The notes below the pieces were generated by a model. That model did not search any database. It was not told the DNA's origin and worked only from the letters and a program-made list of their open reading frames with translations. Positions 32,934 to 44,860 of a stretch of DNA of 48,318 bases are shown piece after piece (position 1 is the first letter of the stretch; every line of letters begins with the position of its first letter). The DNA is from Bondarzewia mesenterica (taxonomy: Eukaryota; Basidiomycota; Agaricomycetes; Russulales; Bondarzewiaceae). The stretch lies in contig SGPL01000236.1 in assembly GCA_004802705.1 (NCBI GenBank), positions 1-48,318 on the forward strand, written 5' to 3'. The position numbers were made by a program, and so were the translations under genes.

Positions 32934-34161
32934 CTACGTGATTGAGTCCATCTGGTCAAGTCCTTCTATGTGACCTTCAAAGGGTGGCTGTGCAGTGTGC
33001 GGTACGCTCTGTGCGGGTGGCGGCGCAGGCTTCGGTCTGGGACGAAGTTCCATAGACAGGACTATCACAACGAGGAATGCAGACAGTGCGGCTGGATTGA
33101 TGGCGGCGGTGTAAATCTACTGCAAGGCAAATCGCTCCAAGATGGACGCAAACGACAGGCTCACCGACCGACTTGCGCATGTTATCCCATTTCACTTCTT
33201 CCATGTCGGAACGAAGGTCGTAAAGCGTTACCAAGGACTTATTCAAGACTTCCTAGATACCGGGTTCATGCGACTGCTTTCGGACCGATTGTTGGATAGA
33301 ACGCACCTCGACAACAATGTCCTGCCTCTTGCTCTCGTTCTTAGCTTCATTCCTCCGACTGCCGACGTCCATTTGAATCCTATGGCACATGCCATATGAG
33401 GGCTGGGCGTCTGAAATAGAGAAAGACACGCACTCGTGCTTAAGAGTCGCAATGTCCTCTTTCATCTTAGCGTTAAGCGCATCGACCTCGCGCCGCAGAG
33501 CTGCGGACTGGGTGCTCATAGCGGCCGACTCGCTCCGTGTGCGCATCGTCACCTCCGTGCGCAACTCCGACAAGGCCGCACGGAACAAATACGCTTGCTA
33601 AGCAGGCGGATGCGAGTCGGTGGTGTCTGATTATGAGTTAACGGGGGGGCAATGAGGAGGGAGGTCCGTACGTTATCCAAGTCCTTGTACGTGAGGCCCT
33701 CGCGCTTGACGCGTCCGATACGATCGACAAGGAGAGCGCGAGTCGCCCGCATGAGACTGCGGGCCGTGGGAGTTGGGAATGTATGCTCGAGGGCGCTGAA
33801 AAAAATGATGGGTATCAAAGGGTGGGTTATGATATGCCGATGCTGTGTGCCCGCTAGAAACGTTTGGTTGATCTGGGGGCACGGGGAGGTTGGACGGCAC
33901 TACTGGGGCAGATGAACCTGAACGAGGTGGCTGCGGATCCAGCGGATGAGGTGCTACAGATATTGACATCGAGTCAGGCGAAGGATCGGAAGCCATAGAC
34001 GAAGAGGCAGGAGGGTCGGAAATGTTGGGGGGACTTGTGTGGGTGTCTCTGTGGGGTATGGAGGAGGATGGAGGGACAACAGATATAGCATTAGAGGAGG
34101 GACGATGGTGAGACTCTGTTACTATTCCACGACATAGGCGAGGGAGCTGGCGAAGGATCAT
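32934..34161 (-). CDS. MCUR1/CCDC90-like mitochondrial coiled-coil protein (DUF1640), apparent 1-nt frameshift
   Basis: Five exons (34161-33672, 33597-33434, 33379-33307, 33252-33165, 33091-32934) give 323 residues. I chose the ATG at 34161 because [16 protein letters not shown] is a good mitochondrial presequence. After a Pro/Ser-rich linker come [46 protein letters not shown], a coiled coil, and a single C-terminal membrane segment ([13 protein letters not shown]). Family members (Fmp32/MCUR1) sit in the inner membrane and affect respiratory-complex assembly or calcium handling. One extra T in a seven-T run (33800-33806) breaks the frame between FDTHHFF and [13 protein letters not shown]. 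Removing it restores both the protein and the phase of the next splice junction. This is a typical homopolymer error. Confidence 0.83.
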
Positions 34162-34367
34162 GTTGGAAAGAATGGCTTGAGTTGGTTGCGATTGAGGTGT
34201 TAGCGGATGACTCGGGTGTATGTGTGCAACGTTTGCAGAGCACACGCAGCTGATTCAGTGGGGACAGGCGTTTTCCCACGGCATTATCTGATAAGAGCAG
34301 AAATAATCACATTGCATAACCGCGTATTCGCACATCCTCTTTCAATCAACAGCGGGATAAATACACT

Positions 34368-35986
34368 CTACGCAAGGCTAGCAAAGCCGACGCGGTTGTT
34401 GCCAACATCGAATGTGGTGTAGACATTCTGCAAGAAGACGTCCCCGACGATCCAGAATCCTGTAGCAGACCTGTTCAGGAAAACATTCAACGTCACTGTG
34501 CTGTAAATCGCGCTTACCGCCAAAGAGTTGATCGTCAGCGGCGAGACCACCGAGGCACAAGCCGGAGTTGTCCGGGAGGCGGCCGAGGATCATGTCGCTG
34601 GGGTCGACTTTGAAGGCGGTGCCGTCGAACGTGAGGGTCAACCTGGACGAGAAGTCACAAGGGACTATGAGGAAATATGTGAGCAGAAGGTACGAAGCTG
34701 GATGAGAGGTCGTAGAGACGTACTCGCGTAGAGACCATCGCCGTACTCGAACGCCGCCTGAGCGCCAGGGATCTTGGAGTAGATGACGCCGACGTTGTAG
34801 GAGTCACCAATGATCTGGGTGGTGCCGGTATCAATGATGGTCGAGATGCTTCCGACAACAGAACTGTCATCAACGGAGAGCCCGTCCATGCCGACCTGCC
34901 AGAAGGCCTGAAAAAGACAGAAACCGTCAGTCTTACACCTTCGGGATGATCACATGTAGCTCACCGCCTCGGTAACGCCGACATAGGTGAAGTCGCCCGA
35001 ATAGAGGTCGCTGTTAGCGCCACCAAGGTACAGCTCGGCGCCGCTGGACGACAACTTGAAACTGAAAGCTGGTTCAGATGGTTTGCCTTCCTCGATGATG
35101 GTCTGGAAGAAGGGATTGGCTCCGTAGACTGAGAGCGACCCGAATGCCATGCCCAACAAGCCGTCCGCAGGAAATTCGGAGTTCTCGAAGCCCGGAGAGT
35201 ATTCATTCGCCGCACCGAGGGTCTGCTTGCTTGCCTGAAATTGCAAATGTTTCAATAAATGATGTCTGCATAATGAAACATGAGATCAACGCGCACACTG
35301 AGCCCAGCAATAGCCACAGTGTCGGTGTACTGCGTGCCGCTGACGGTGGAACCATCGCCGTACCCGAGTTCGAACGGTTCCTTGAGATCAGTGGACGTCA
35401 AACTCTGGCTCGGGTCGTACACAGTATGGCCAGAGCAGGTCGAGCCGCAAGTGGGACCAGGAAGGAACAGGTCGCTGCTGCCAGTGTCGAAATCCACTGG
35501 AAAATCACACGGTAGAAATAGTCAGGAATAATTGGGAAAACGGCGTCCATTCAGATGAACTGACCGGTAAAGGTCTTGGCAGGAGTGCCGACCGAAATGC
35601 TACCGTACCAAAGCTTGGCGGAATCGTCGGTGAGCGAGTCGCTGCCAGTGTCGCGCTTGAAGGACTTCCTCAAGCCAGAGGCCGAAGGATGCGCCTTGCC
35701 AGTGTTCTTCTCGAACACCTCGAAACCGCGCTGGATCTTCCTGAAAGCGACCGTTCTCGTCATCAGGGACAAATTTTGAAGGAGAAAATGCCTCTTAGAC
35801 CACTCACGCGACGCTGCCTTTGATTTGGTCTTTCAGCATCGTCGCATTAACAGAGCCGTCGGCGGCGAGGAAGCTGGAACGCTTCGCGATGGGGACGGCC
35901 ATCCCAGCGCGAGACGTCTGGGTGGTGGGTGACGCCGCAGCGAGGAAGGGCAGGGCAGCCAAGATGAACGCGGAGGTGAAATGCAT
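34368..35986 (-). CDS. Secreted pepsin-like aspartic protease (A1 family)
   Basis: Seven exons (35986-35808, 35740-35565, 35496-35297, 35234-34965, 34907-34724, 34664-34518, 34459-34368) give 415 residues. There is a signal peptide ([20 protein letters not shown]) and a propeptide of about 85 residues. The two catalytic aspartates sit in VDFDTGSSD (Asp122) and TIIDTGTTQ (Asp301). The flap has [13 protein letters not shown] with a Tyr-Gly-Asp-Gly turn, and the C-terminus has [17 protein letters not shown]. All family hallmarks are intact and phases match. The last intron acceptor (CTACAG|GATTC) is the one that keeps FGGFWIVGD in frame. It probably degrades extracellular protein for nutrition. 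Confidence 0.95.
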
Positions 35987-38408
35987 TTCGATGAAAGTAA
36001 CGGATAAGATTCGACTGATGCTGAGACTTGGAAGGCCGTTGACCAGTGCAGAATCCTGGCTGGAAATCCTGTCCTTTTATACTGCGATACTAGACATGTT
36101 AATGTTATGTTCGACAATAAAAAAGGTGTAGCGGTGGAACAGTTCGCATCGCGCATTGGCGAGAAGCATCGGACATATGGTTGTGGTCGGACCGTCCCTT
36201 CACATGGGTGATGTCCTCAACGAAGAAATGATCATTCTGCATTCAAAGCACATTGTACACTGAATGAGGATCCCCAACACCCCCACAGGGTAGAGAATTT
36301 TCTGGAGATGGCAAATCGTTAGCAGCACTATTTTTAGATTGTAAATGGATGAATGCGGCGTCGAACCTTCCGTTTCAATCGCAAATGGCAGCTGAACCTC
36401 TGGTTCGTAGTACTAGCTTGTTAGTCACTACGCCAAAGAGACTCGGTCACCAGTCCAAGCTGAAGCTGTAAATGACTTTGCCTCAATTTCTTGCACAAGC
36501 ATCGATAACCCCCGTCGGAACCAAGTCGGAACACCAAAGAAGAGCTAGAATCGCCATCCTGGCAAAGCCTTTTACACAATCTCCTTTGTGGCCACTAGAT
36601 AAAACTGGTTATTTAGTGACCGTGAATAGTAATACTTACCGGAAGATGTTTGAGATCTCCAGCCAGCCCTTGCTGGCGCAAGTCGCAACAAAGAAAGATG
36701 CGAGCTTAGCCAACGACTCGGGTTTCTTCATGTGAGCAGCTCGCAGAGGCGTCGTTACATTCATCAGCCGTGGTGCGGCGTGCTCAGACCCGTCAACCCG
36801 ACGGCCATAGTGCGCATGGTTTTACCTTTGCTGAAGCCGGATTTACGTCCATCTACGCATCCGATCCATTGTTTCAGATTTCGATCAGCAAATTGAAACT
36901 CAAAGGGCAGAGCAAATAACAAGTGCATTCGACGATGATGGAATGGTACTTGAAACGCTCATGTCGCCTTTGGTAGTTAGACTCAGATGGACTCACCATG
37001 CGCACGTCCAGACAACGATATCATGATCTGCAGATATAGAGTAATTCTTTCGAGTAAGTTAGAATGGAGAGAGCAAAAGAACGCACGTGTTTCGAGATTA
37101 TTCACTTGACTAGGAAAATCCCTGAGGATCCTGGTCCTCAGGTTGTGCTTGCTCGCAGCTCCGCTCGCAGCATGACCTTCGCAGCAGGCCAGTATCCGAT
37201 CACCCATCCAAGATGGAGCAGGTCATAAGCCTGTATCCTTTTCCGAAATAACACAAAGGGCATGCAAATAACGAAAAGGCAGAGAGCAGAAGTTATGTGC
37301 TGTCGCACTGTGCTAGATGATACATCAGTTACATATCTGCAGGCAGGATCAGCCGGCCCATCATGCTGGGGAGGACTCACCATCGGGGGAGCTAAATTGC
37401 TTATAATGCAACATTCAGTACGTAGTGAACGTGAGAAGCAGACAAAATGAGCGAAAACGACGTAATGGTAGTTGCTTAGACTCGGAAGTCATCGAGCTCC
37501 GACGGCAAAAATGGGAGGGAAATTGGGAAGTGACAGTGCTGACGACTACTCACGAGTTGCGGAAACCCACAACCATCTCACTCTCACCAGTCATTGCTTC
37601 CGCGTGAACCCTTGCTCTCCCGAACAGCACAGCCCAACGCCTTCGCCATCAGACTCCGAGTTGATTTGCCAGTTGCACGAATCCTTGAAACAACAACCAT
37701 CCACCCAATGCAGGTGCACTCGTATTGATCACCGAGAAGACGATATCACATCACCAAGGTGTGAACTCAGAGGCATGCCACTGACCGGCAAACGCTCCAA
37801 ACACGCATTTAAGTATGCGCCTTTAAAGTGAGGGGAAGACTGGCGAGGGCATCAAGGTTGGGAATGATGCGGGGAGGAGATTCGTCGACTCGGAGAGAGA
37901 TCACGATTTACCAAGGAATTTGAAGGAGCCTTATTCGTGGTGTCAGGCCGAGCGTCCTATCGATAAACCTTGTTACATTTGGGCAAAGGCGTGAAGAAGA
38001 TACGTTCATTATTTGGTACAAGCCTGCCGCTGGCGACGTCGAGGCCAATGTCGTCCGAATGGTTGGTTGGACGTACAGGACTTCGTACTCACAGCAGGCG
38101 CCTAGACTGGTGACCGAGTCTTTAGTACGGACGTGTAGCCGAGTCTCCGTTAACACGTTTTGCGTTTGTACTTGCTTGACCAAGGCGACTCCAAGGTGTA
38201 TTCCCATCGCCATACATCCAGCTGACCATGATGATTTCGGTCCGCCTCTCACCAGCTCTCACTCCACATGACTCGCTTCATATCTCAATTAACATGATTT
38301 TATTTGCTGCAACAGCTACACGGTGATATTATTGTCATCTTCTCTTCAGCGTGCACCTATAGAGAAGAGCTATAGAGAAAACCCCACATACGCTATCTCG
38401 ACCGGAAC
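35987..38408. other. Long intergenic region; no gene called
   Basis: About 2.4 kb has no convincing coding exons on either strand. Short ORFs (for example 36983-37207 minus and 37908-38252 minus) have no motifs and no splice continuity. The first 100 bp hold the protease promoter, including a TATA box. A tRNA-like patch at about 36370-36445 was examined and rejected. Composition is irregular and could represent decayed repeats. Confidence 0.4.
36075..36081 (-). promoter_or_regulatory. TATA box of the aspartic protease gene
   Basis: On the minus strand the sequence reads TATAAAA, about 89 bp upstream of the ATG at 35986. The position is right for a fungal core promoter, and a TATA box suits an inducible secreted enzyme. 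Confidence 0.6.
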
Positions 38409-39843
38409 ATGACACCGTCACCGTTCCCTACAATTACTGAGATCAGGACCTGTTTAGTTGGAGGGGTACTTCAATGGAGTGTCCGGTCTTTCACTAAAAT
38501 TTAGGATTGCCGAACAGGAGGGCAATGGTGCAGACTATCACTCACAGGCTCGAGGGCACTGGATAACCGACAGTCCGATATCAAATCCAATGTGCGCGAA
38601 TTCATGTTGCGCTGCATCGACAGTATTAATCCCCGTTTTTACAGGTCCCACTACTCAAAGTACAAACAGTCCCGCATCTAATGGGGCATCAACGTACTCG
38701 GCTCGATTGTTGTGAAAATTTACGCGTCTGACGGCACGGTTGGCTTCGCTACTGGCCTAGTAGACCTGCTGCCTGCTGGATCATACACGCGCACTTCAAA
38801 CGTTTCCTTCTGGGATCTGATCCTCGCGACACGAACATGCTCTGGGATCAGATGTACCGTGCATCATTGTTATACGGACGCAAGGGTTTGGCAATCATTG
38901 CCATCTCTTGCATTGACCTAGCAATTTGGGATCTGCTGGGTAAGGTCAGAGGGGAGCCTATGTACAGGCTTGTCGGCGGTAAAACGAAGGAGTACCTCAG
39001 TTCATATTCTACTGGACCGTTGCCGTATGGGCCAGATGAGCCTTGTGGTTTGCAAACGAATTTCGAATTTCTTCAAAAGCATCAAACTACAGTCGAGCCT
39101 GACTATCCAATAATGTTCAGTTCTTGAAGTCGTTTATACCAATATGCTAACGTTTCTTTTTCCTTTGGGGGTCAGGTAGATTGCTACATGAGCCTCCATG
39201 TGCAATACGCCATCGAGCTGGCCACGATATGTCTTCCGTTAAATATTGAGTGGTGGGAAGAAGTTCTCCACCCAGACGACGAAGACGGCTTTAAGCGTCT
39301 TAAATCAGCACTTCCGCATATCAAGTGGACCACCGGCGAGGTCCGCCTCTTCCGCAATCACTTTACCTCTCATCCACTTAATCTTGTGAGTATCTGCAGC
39401 ATGAGTGCACGCACCACGGTTTTCGCAAACTCCTTGAGACGCGTTCCATCGATATCCTACCACCAGATGTGACGTGGGCAGGCGGTCTGACAGAACTAAT
39501 CAAAATTAGCGCACACGCCGCTGCGTATGACATTCCCGTCATTCCGCACGCGTCCAGTGCTTACAGCTATTATTTTGCTTTGAGCCAGACCAATACACCG
39601 TTTGCCGAGGTGAGCTTGTGATCTGTACTTCTAGTTTTTCCGCAAAATGTGCAATGCTGAATGCTCGCAGATCGTATGTAATGCACCAGATGGGAAATCT
39701 GTGCAACCACCGTTTGGGAACTTATTCCTCGACGAGCCATTGCCAAAAAATGGGCGAATTGCGGCTGAGGCGCTGGATAAACCTGGATTTGGACTGACAC
39801 TCAACCCAGAGGTCAATCTTATTGAGTTCAAAGAGGATTCATG
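38409..39843 (+). pseudogene. Decayed L-rhamnonate dehydratase (enolase superfamily)
   Basis: The start MTPSPFPTITEIRTCLVGG (38409-38465), intron 38466-38517, GADYHSQARGHWITDSPISN, and the tail GNLFLDEPLPKNGRI..DKPGFGLTLNP identify an L-rhamnonate dehydratase, the second step of the non-phosphorylated fungal rhamnose pathway (LRA3 type). Catalytic-region blocks are recognisable: WDQMYRASLLYGRKGL, WWEEVLHPDD, WTTGE and IPHASSAYSY. The gene is broken in at least three ways. There is an in-frame TAA at 38679-38681 (SRI*WGINVLG, where the family has Ser), a frameshift at about 38751-38775 (between GFATG and PAACWIIHAHF), and about 16 residues missing between YSTG and PLPYGP. The best splice at 39120-39185 would also turn the conserved metal-binding Asp of DCYMS into Asn. 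No other rhamnose genes are nearby. Confidence 0.85.
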
Positions 39844-40846
39844 ATTTCAATTGACTATCCAGAAATAGGAGAGAATGGAAGTTATGTTTTGGGATCGTTT
39901 GCTAAGCTGTTGTACGGTAAATCGGATGTCGCTGAACAAAGGTTGCTCCGATATTGAATATTAATGTCCCAACTGCCTCTACTCGATGGAGCCATACTTA
40001 GCCCGCGACGAACAAGCTCACATGGTCAATCGTACCCCACTGCGTTCCAATGGAAAAGTCATATTTGCCTCACTTATCTTTGCAAGGAGAAGGACAAGGT
40101 TTGAATTCGCTGTCGGCGTTGTGTTGCCACGTAGGGGACAGGAAGTGCTATGTGTTTGTCTTGACCTGGCCGTAGGGTGTAGTCGTCGACTATGACGAGA
40201 GAAAAACGTCAAGCATGATTTATTCATATACGTTGGTTATGACAGACCTCCCTGCGCCCGAATCCTCAGATCGGTCAAGCTGTCTCGGAACTTTCATATA
40301 TAAATACTTACTTCGCTGGTATACTCGGATTAAGAACTTAGTTTTGAGGTATGGCATGCGGCGGCGGCCATGCCGCACAAATTTGCTTAAGCGAACACGG
40401 AGCAGTGTTTCTGAGTTGCCACAAGCGATTCGAGCGACACGGAAGGAACTGGAAGGAAGTGAAGTCCGAGGCTGGGAGGAGCGTCCGTTGCGACCCAGGA
40501 CCACACTCAGTTCGTGGTAAGTACCGTAAGCTTTACTGTATGTTTAATGTAGACTAGGTCTGTCGATCTTCCGGCAAATGCATCAATGACAATTTAACAA
40601 ACTGGGGGGCCGAATTCGAATCCGCAGCTCTTGTGGATCTGTTGCGACATCGACATCTTTCAAGTAGACGGAAGCAAATGCTATCAATAATACTACATCT
40701 TGAACGGAAGACAAGACTTATAAGACGTACTGTAAGTCCGAAAGGGAAATAATATACAAGATCATGAAAGGGTCGTGAATCAAGCATGATGTCAATCATA
40801 TCGTGCAACTACAACCAAAAAAGGCCATCTAAGGCCATGCCAAGTC
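39844..40846. other. Intergenic region; nothing recognised
   Basis: About 1 kb lies between the rhamnonate dehydratase relic and the 3' end of the antiporter gene. Short ORFs on both strands are featureless. An A+T-rich patch with TATATAAATA at about 40297-40306 resembles a TATA box but has no gene behind it. Confidence 0.45.
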
Positions 40847-43800
40847 TCAAGAACAGGCCTGCAGGACAACTAAACTGACGTTCGCCCCCGCCGCCACGAA
40901 AGCAGCAGCTACGTCTCCCAAAGTCCTCGGCGCCTCCGAAGCAACTGAAATTCCCTTCTCGGCCATGAGCTGACGAAGTTCCACTTGATGCGATTCTACT
41001 CCCATGCACCTCGACCGACCGGCAACAACGAAAAGCGGTCTTGTGGACTGACTGTGCTGTATAGCTAGCTCGATGGTCCTATGCAATGGCTTTAGGGTTA
41101 ACTCCTCCGTAAAAGTGATACGTGTAAGGGCGGAAGCGACATCAGGTGAGTAAGAATCCCCTGAAGACGAGGTTGCTAATTGCGACCACAGTATATTGTC
41201 AGCGGTCTCGGATTGCAGACGGGTCTGCGTATTGTGCGGGGCATAGATCGTGTCGGATAAATTCATCGTCTATGGATACATTGTCAGCGAGAGTCATGGA
41301 CAACAAATTCTACAACTCACGTTTCCATACGAGAGGCTGGGGAGATTCACGGACGATTTCGTGTCTTCTGACTTGACTGATGAAGTATTATCCAGGTCCG
41401 TCTTCCTGATCCTAACGACAGAAGCTCTGATTGATTCGTTTGTGCATAGCTGCACAACAAACGAAAGGGCGAGGCGATCATCGGGGCCACCAAAGAATGG
41501 CAGGAATATCTGAGGACGAGTGTTGGTGTAGGACAAACCACGGTCGATGAATAGTGCAACATCAACAGTGCTAGACGAAAAGAGTTTGCGAACGAATTGC
41601 GAATAGACCGTAGAGGACGTCTGTTCGAGTCCGGAACTCTTGCCAAAGAGGCCATCGAAGGGGTTGTATGGCGCTGCGCCGGAGCCTGCGGTAGGGTCCT
41701 CTGAAGCTTCAGCCATGGAGGAGGAGCTCCATGGGACGATCACCATTTGGGATGCACTCTCCTGTGCATGGTCTGTAACGATCTCGGGAAACTCTTCGAA
41801 GCTGACGATGGAAAGCGATGCGGATACAGAGAACCGGTTAAGGCGAGCGAAGGTACGGAAGACCGATAGCACTGGATCACTCTGAATTAGAGAATCTGCG
41901 ACGTGTGATTTAAGCAATGCGGAAGTTCTCTCTGTCAATTCAATCAGACGAAGAGCGTCCAAAGAAATCTTCTCCTTGGGACGAGCCGCAACGATGCTGG
42001 ATGTAGAATCAGGTGCACCCTCGACAGGGATCTCTTCGCTGCTAGATGCATCGGTGATTGAAGATGAGTGGGACGGGGTGGCAGGACGCTTGAGAAGTTG
42101 CGTGAGTGTCATCACCGCCGGCAGCTGTTCGACTTTATCCAAAACAACCGCGAATCTATACTTGATGATGTTTTCTAGAACGTCTGCTCGAGCCTGGCCG
42201 TCTTCACTGGTCTTTTTGCTCGGATGTCCAGTTTCTATGAGGGCACCAGTGTGAACTCGGATCCGCGCCGGGTAGACCCAGATGGTTAAAGGTGTCGTCA
42301 AGAAGGTAAGGACCAGCGCGTGGAAGACGAACATGGAGAAAACACGTGTGTTAAGGACACCAGCTTGGAGACCGACGTTGAGGACTATAAGCTCGACTAA
42401 TCTATATCGGTAGCAAGATATCCATGAGTAACGAACGTCCGCATAATCTGAAATCACACTGACCCTTTGCAACTCATTAAGGTACCAATGGCACCCGCCT
42501 CCCGGGAATTGAAGCCAAACGCCTTTGCAGAAATGGAGCAGGGAAGGAATTTCGCAAGGAACGCAACAACGCAGATGAGGATGGTGTATCCCCAGGTGAC
42601 GCCGTTGTTCAACAGTCCAAGGTTTGTCCGCAAACCTGAGAGAGCAAAGTACTGCAAGCAAGATGAAATTCATGAAGTTGCTGGTTGACAGGAAGAACGT
42701 ACCTGAGGAAGAAAGAGCAGCCCGACGAGGTCTTCAAGCTTCTCAACAAGAGCAATGTCGAACCCGTTCTCCTTCGGGATGATTAAACCGGTCAAAAATC
42801 CACCTGAGCCAAAATTGATTATCCTCCTCAGACATGCATTACGTGGCCGACTCGCCGAAGATGGGATGAATACCGATGATATCCGTGTAGAATGCTGAAA
42901 TTAGGACAATCACGAGCGTGACGGTCATCATCAATGCTGTTGGCTGTCCAGTCTCCAGACTCCCAGTCCTCCTTGCCAATGCTACAAACGCCCAACGGAC
43001 AGGGAATAGCAGGAAGAGGACATAGGCGAGTCCAGCGAGCAATACATAGAGCGCTGTGAGGCCATTGGAAGCATTGACAAGAGCAACAGTGAGGGCTAGC
43101 AATATCCACCCGACAACGTCATTGCCCACACCGGCGGAGAGGACGACAACACCAACGGTCGTGTCAAGGAGTTTTACCTCAGTGAGGATTCGACACAAGA
43201 CAGGAAACGCTGTAATTCCTACAGCGACGGCAACAAAAAGGATGAAATAACCATGGTTGACACTCGGGTCGATGAACTCCTTATAGAGAGGGATAGCAAG
43301 TGCCGCGCCCAAACCGAGAGGAATAACCAGGCCGGCAATCGATACTACAGCAGAGACCTTGGCATTCCGCTTCACAAGACGCATATCAATTTCCAGTCCC
43401 ACGAGGAAGAGGAAGAGGACGAGCCCAATGGTGCTGGTGAGATTAAGCATCGGCAACGAATTGGATGGGAAGATCGTCTTCGTGAAGTTTGGGATCCGTC
43501 CCATGACAGTGGGTCCAAGAATAACGCCTCCAATAACTTCAGCAATGACGCGGGGCTGGCGTATGCGACTGAGAAAGAGGGATAGAAGTTGGCTCATGCC
43601 GATGATGATTACTGTAGCTCGGTTTTAGTATCCAAATTTTTGACATGAACAGGTGTACTGACCAGCCTGAATGACCCATAATGGAAAGGGGTCATTAGAA
43701 TTGAAAGAGGCTGGATTCAAACCCGCAAAAATTCCTGCCTGAGGATCTTTGAATAGGCGACGTTGACAAGTTAGAACAACTAAATTGGACGCACCTGCTC

Positions 43801-43863
43801 TGTAGCACTCCTCCGAAACAATCTACCGGATACCTCTACAACTGCGCTCGAAAACTCGCCCAT
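40847..43863 (-). CDS. KHA1: K+/H+ antiporter, KHA1 type (CPA2 family)
   Basis: Seven exons (43863-43795, 43738-43663, 43611-42856, 42803-42703, 42651-42464, 42401-41321, 41269-40847) give 897 residues. The first ~440 residues form a Na+/H+-exchanger domain with about twelve membrane spans: [36 protein letters not shown], and the ion-binding region [24 protein letters not shown]. The C-terminal half is a long cytosolic region with a stress-protein-like alpha/beta fold typical of Kha1, ending LVVLQACS. Yeast Kha1 exchanges K+ for H+ in Golgi-like membranes. Intron 3 appears to be GC-AG (donor TTCG|GCGAGT at 42855), since only this junction gives [17 protein letters not shown] in frame. The upstream flank (43864-44131) holds its promoter; the TIR element begins 269 bp beyond the start. 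Confidence 0.93.
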
Positions 43864-44131
43864 AGTAGCACACTGAGTTCAGATACAGCGATGAAAATCT
43901 CACATTCAGTCGGGTATCGACTTTGACGAGGTGGACAAGCAGCAAGGACCGAAGGAAGGGACACAAACAAGCAGAAAGATAAATAGGAGAGGAGACCCAG
44001 CAGCAACTAGCATAGCAAGGGGCCGCCCTGGATTCGTTTCGTGGCGTTAGTCACGTGGAGTCACATATAATAACAAATGTCACAAAATGAATTCAACGAA
44101 CCCCTAAAACAGCCTAAAACCCGCAGTTATC

Positions 44132-44653
44132 AGGCCCCCTGATAATAGGGGGTGAGGTCGGGTCAAAAATTTCGGCCTTTCGGCTCTGAACTGGTGGACA
44201 AAAACCTCACCTAAATAAGGCAATTCCCTACCGTGAGGTTACCCGACCTCAACTTTTCCGCCTGAACTGGTGGACAAATGACCCGACCTCTAAAAATCGA
44301 AAAAATTCGAACAAAATACCAAAAAAATTCTAAAAATCTCCAAAAAATGTGTTCTATATTCAGTTANACTGTCTACTCCAAGCCAGTATCATCATTGTTG
44401 ACCAATCTCTTANATNTTCCCAAATCCTCAACTGCCAAGACCAACTGCCCCTTGTGCAAGAGAATGTAACNAAAGATATNNTCAAAATATGTCTGTGAAA
44501 GTTCACAGATCATATTGTTAGCCAGTAAGCACACACAGGATGAAGGAATCAACATGATGAATGCAGATGCAACATGTGCGAAGCGAGGGAGGCCGCTTGG
44601 CTGAGCAGCGGAGGGACTAGCAAAAAAAAAAAAAGACTTACCTATGGCAGACG
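44132..44653. repeat. Left terminal inverted repeat
   Basis: It matches the reverse complement of 47357-47868 at most positions, with Ns at 44367, 44413, 44416, 44471, 44480 and 44481. The tip can form a hairpin (CCCCCT-GATAAT-AGGGGG, 44135-44152). Two copies of GAACTGGTGGACAAA lie at 44188-44202 and 44264-44278, separated by 76 bp, next to CCCGACCT motifs. Such subterminal repeats are common transposase-binding arrays. The inner end has a poly-A tract followed by GACTTACCTATGGCAG. Confidence 0.85.
44373..44555 (-). CDS. Small ORF in left TIR (60 aa), outward-facing
   Basis: This 60-codon ORF (MLIPSSCVCLLANNMICELS.., ending VNNDDTGLE) is copied in the right arm with nearly the same protein. 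Upstream, both arms keep an apparent intron: donor GTAAGT here, a poly-T tract, and acceptor CTGCTCAG before CCAAGC. Several codons contain Ns. No family is recognised. It could be a real transposon-encoded peptide or an accident of TIR similarity, since TIR copies are similar regardless of coding. Confidence 0.3.
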   Translation of the reverse strand: MLIPSSCVCLLANNMICELSQTYFXXIFXYILLHKGQLVLAVEDLGXXKRLVNNDDTGLE

Positions 44654-44860
44654 TACCTTATATATCAACAGAATAATAAAAAAAGGAAAATGGGCTCAGG
44701 TTTGTTGCCAAAGCATAAAATAGACATTGGGCACGTGACATATTGGCACTGCTGAACGGACCCGACCTCCCATACAAGGGGTCTGACTGGTGGACAAAAA
44801 ACCTGACCTTCGGCCTCGGACCGGCGTCCTGCTGGTGGATCAAAACCGGGCACTACCAGG

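Noticed and set aside
36370..36445. tRNA-like patch containing GGTTCGA and a GTAGT/ACTAC stem on the minus strand
   Set aside because: The T-arm stem does not pair, no anticodon arm with a 7-nt loop could be built, and acceptor ends do not match.
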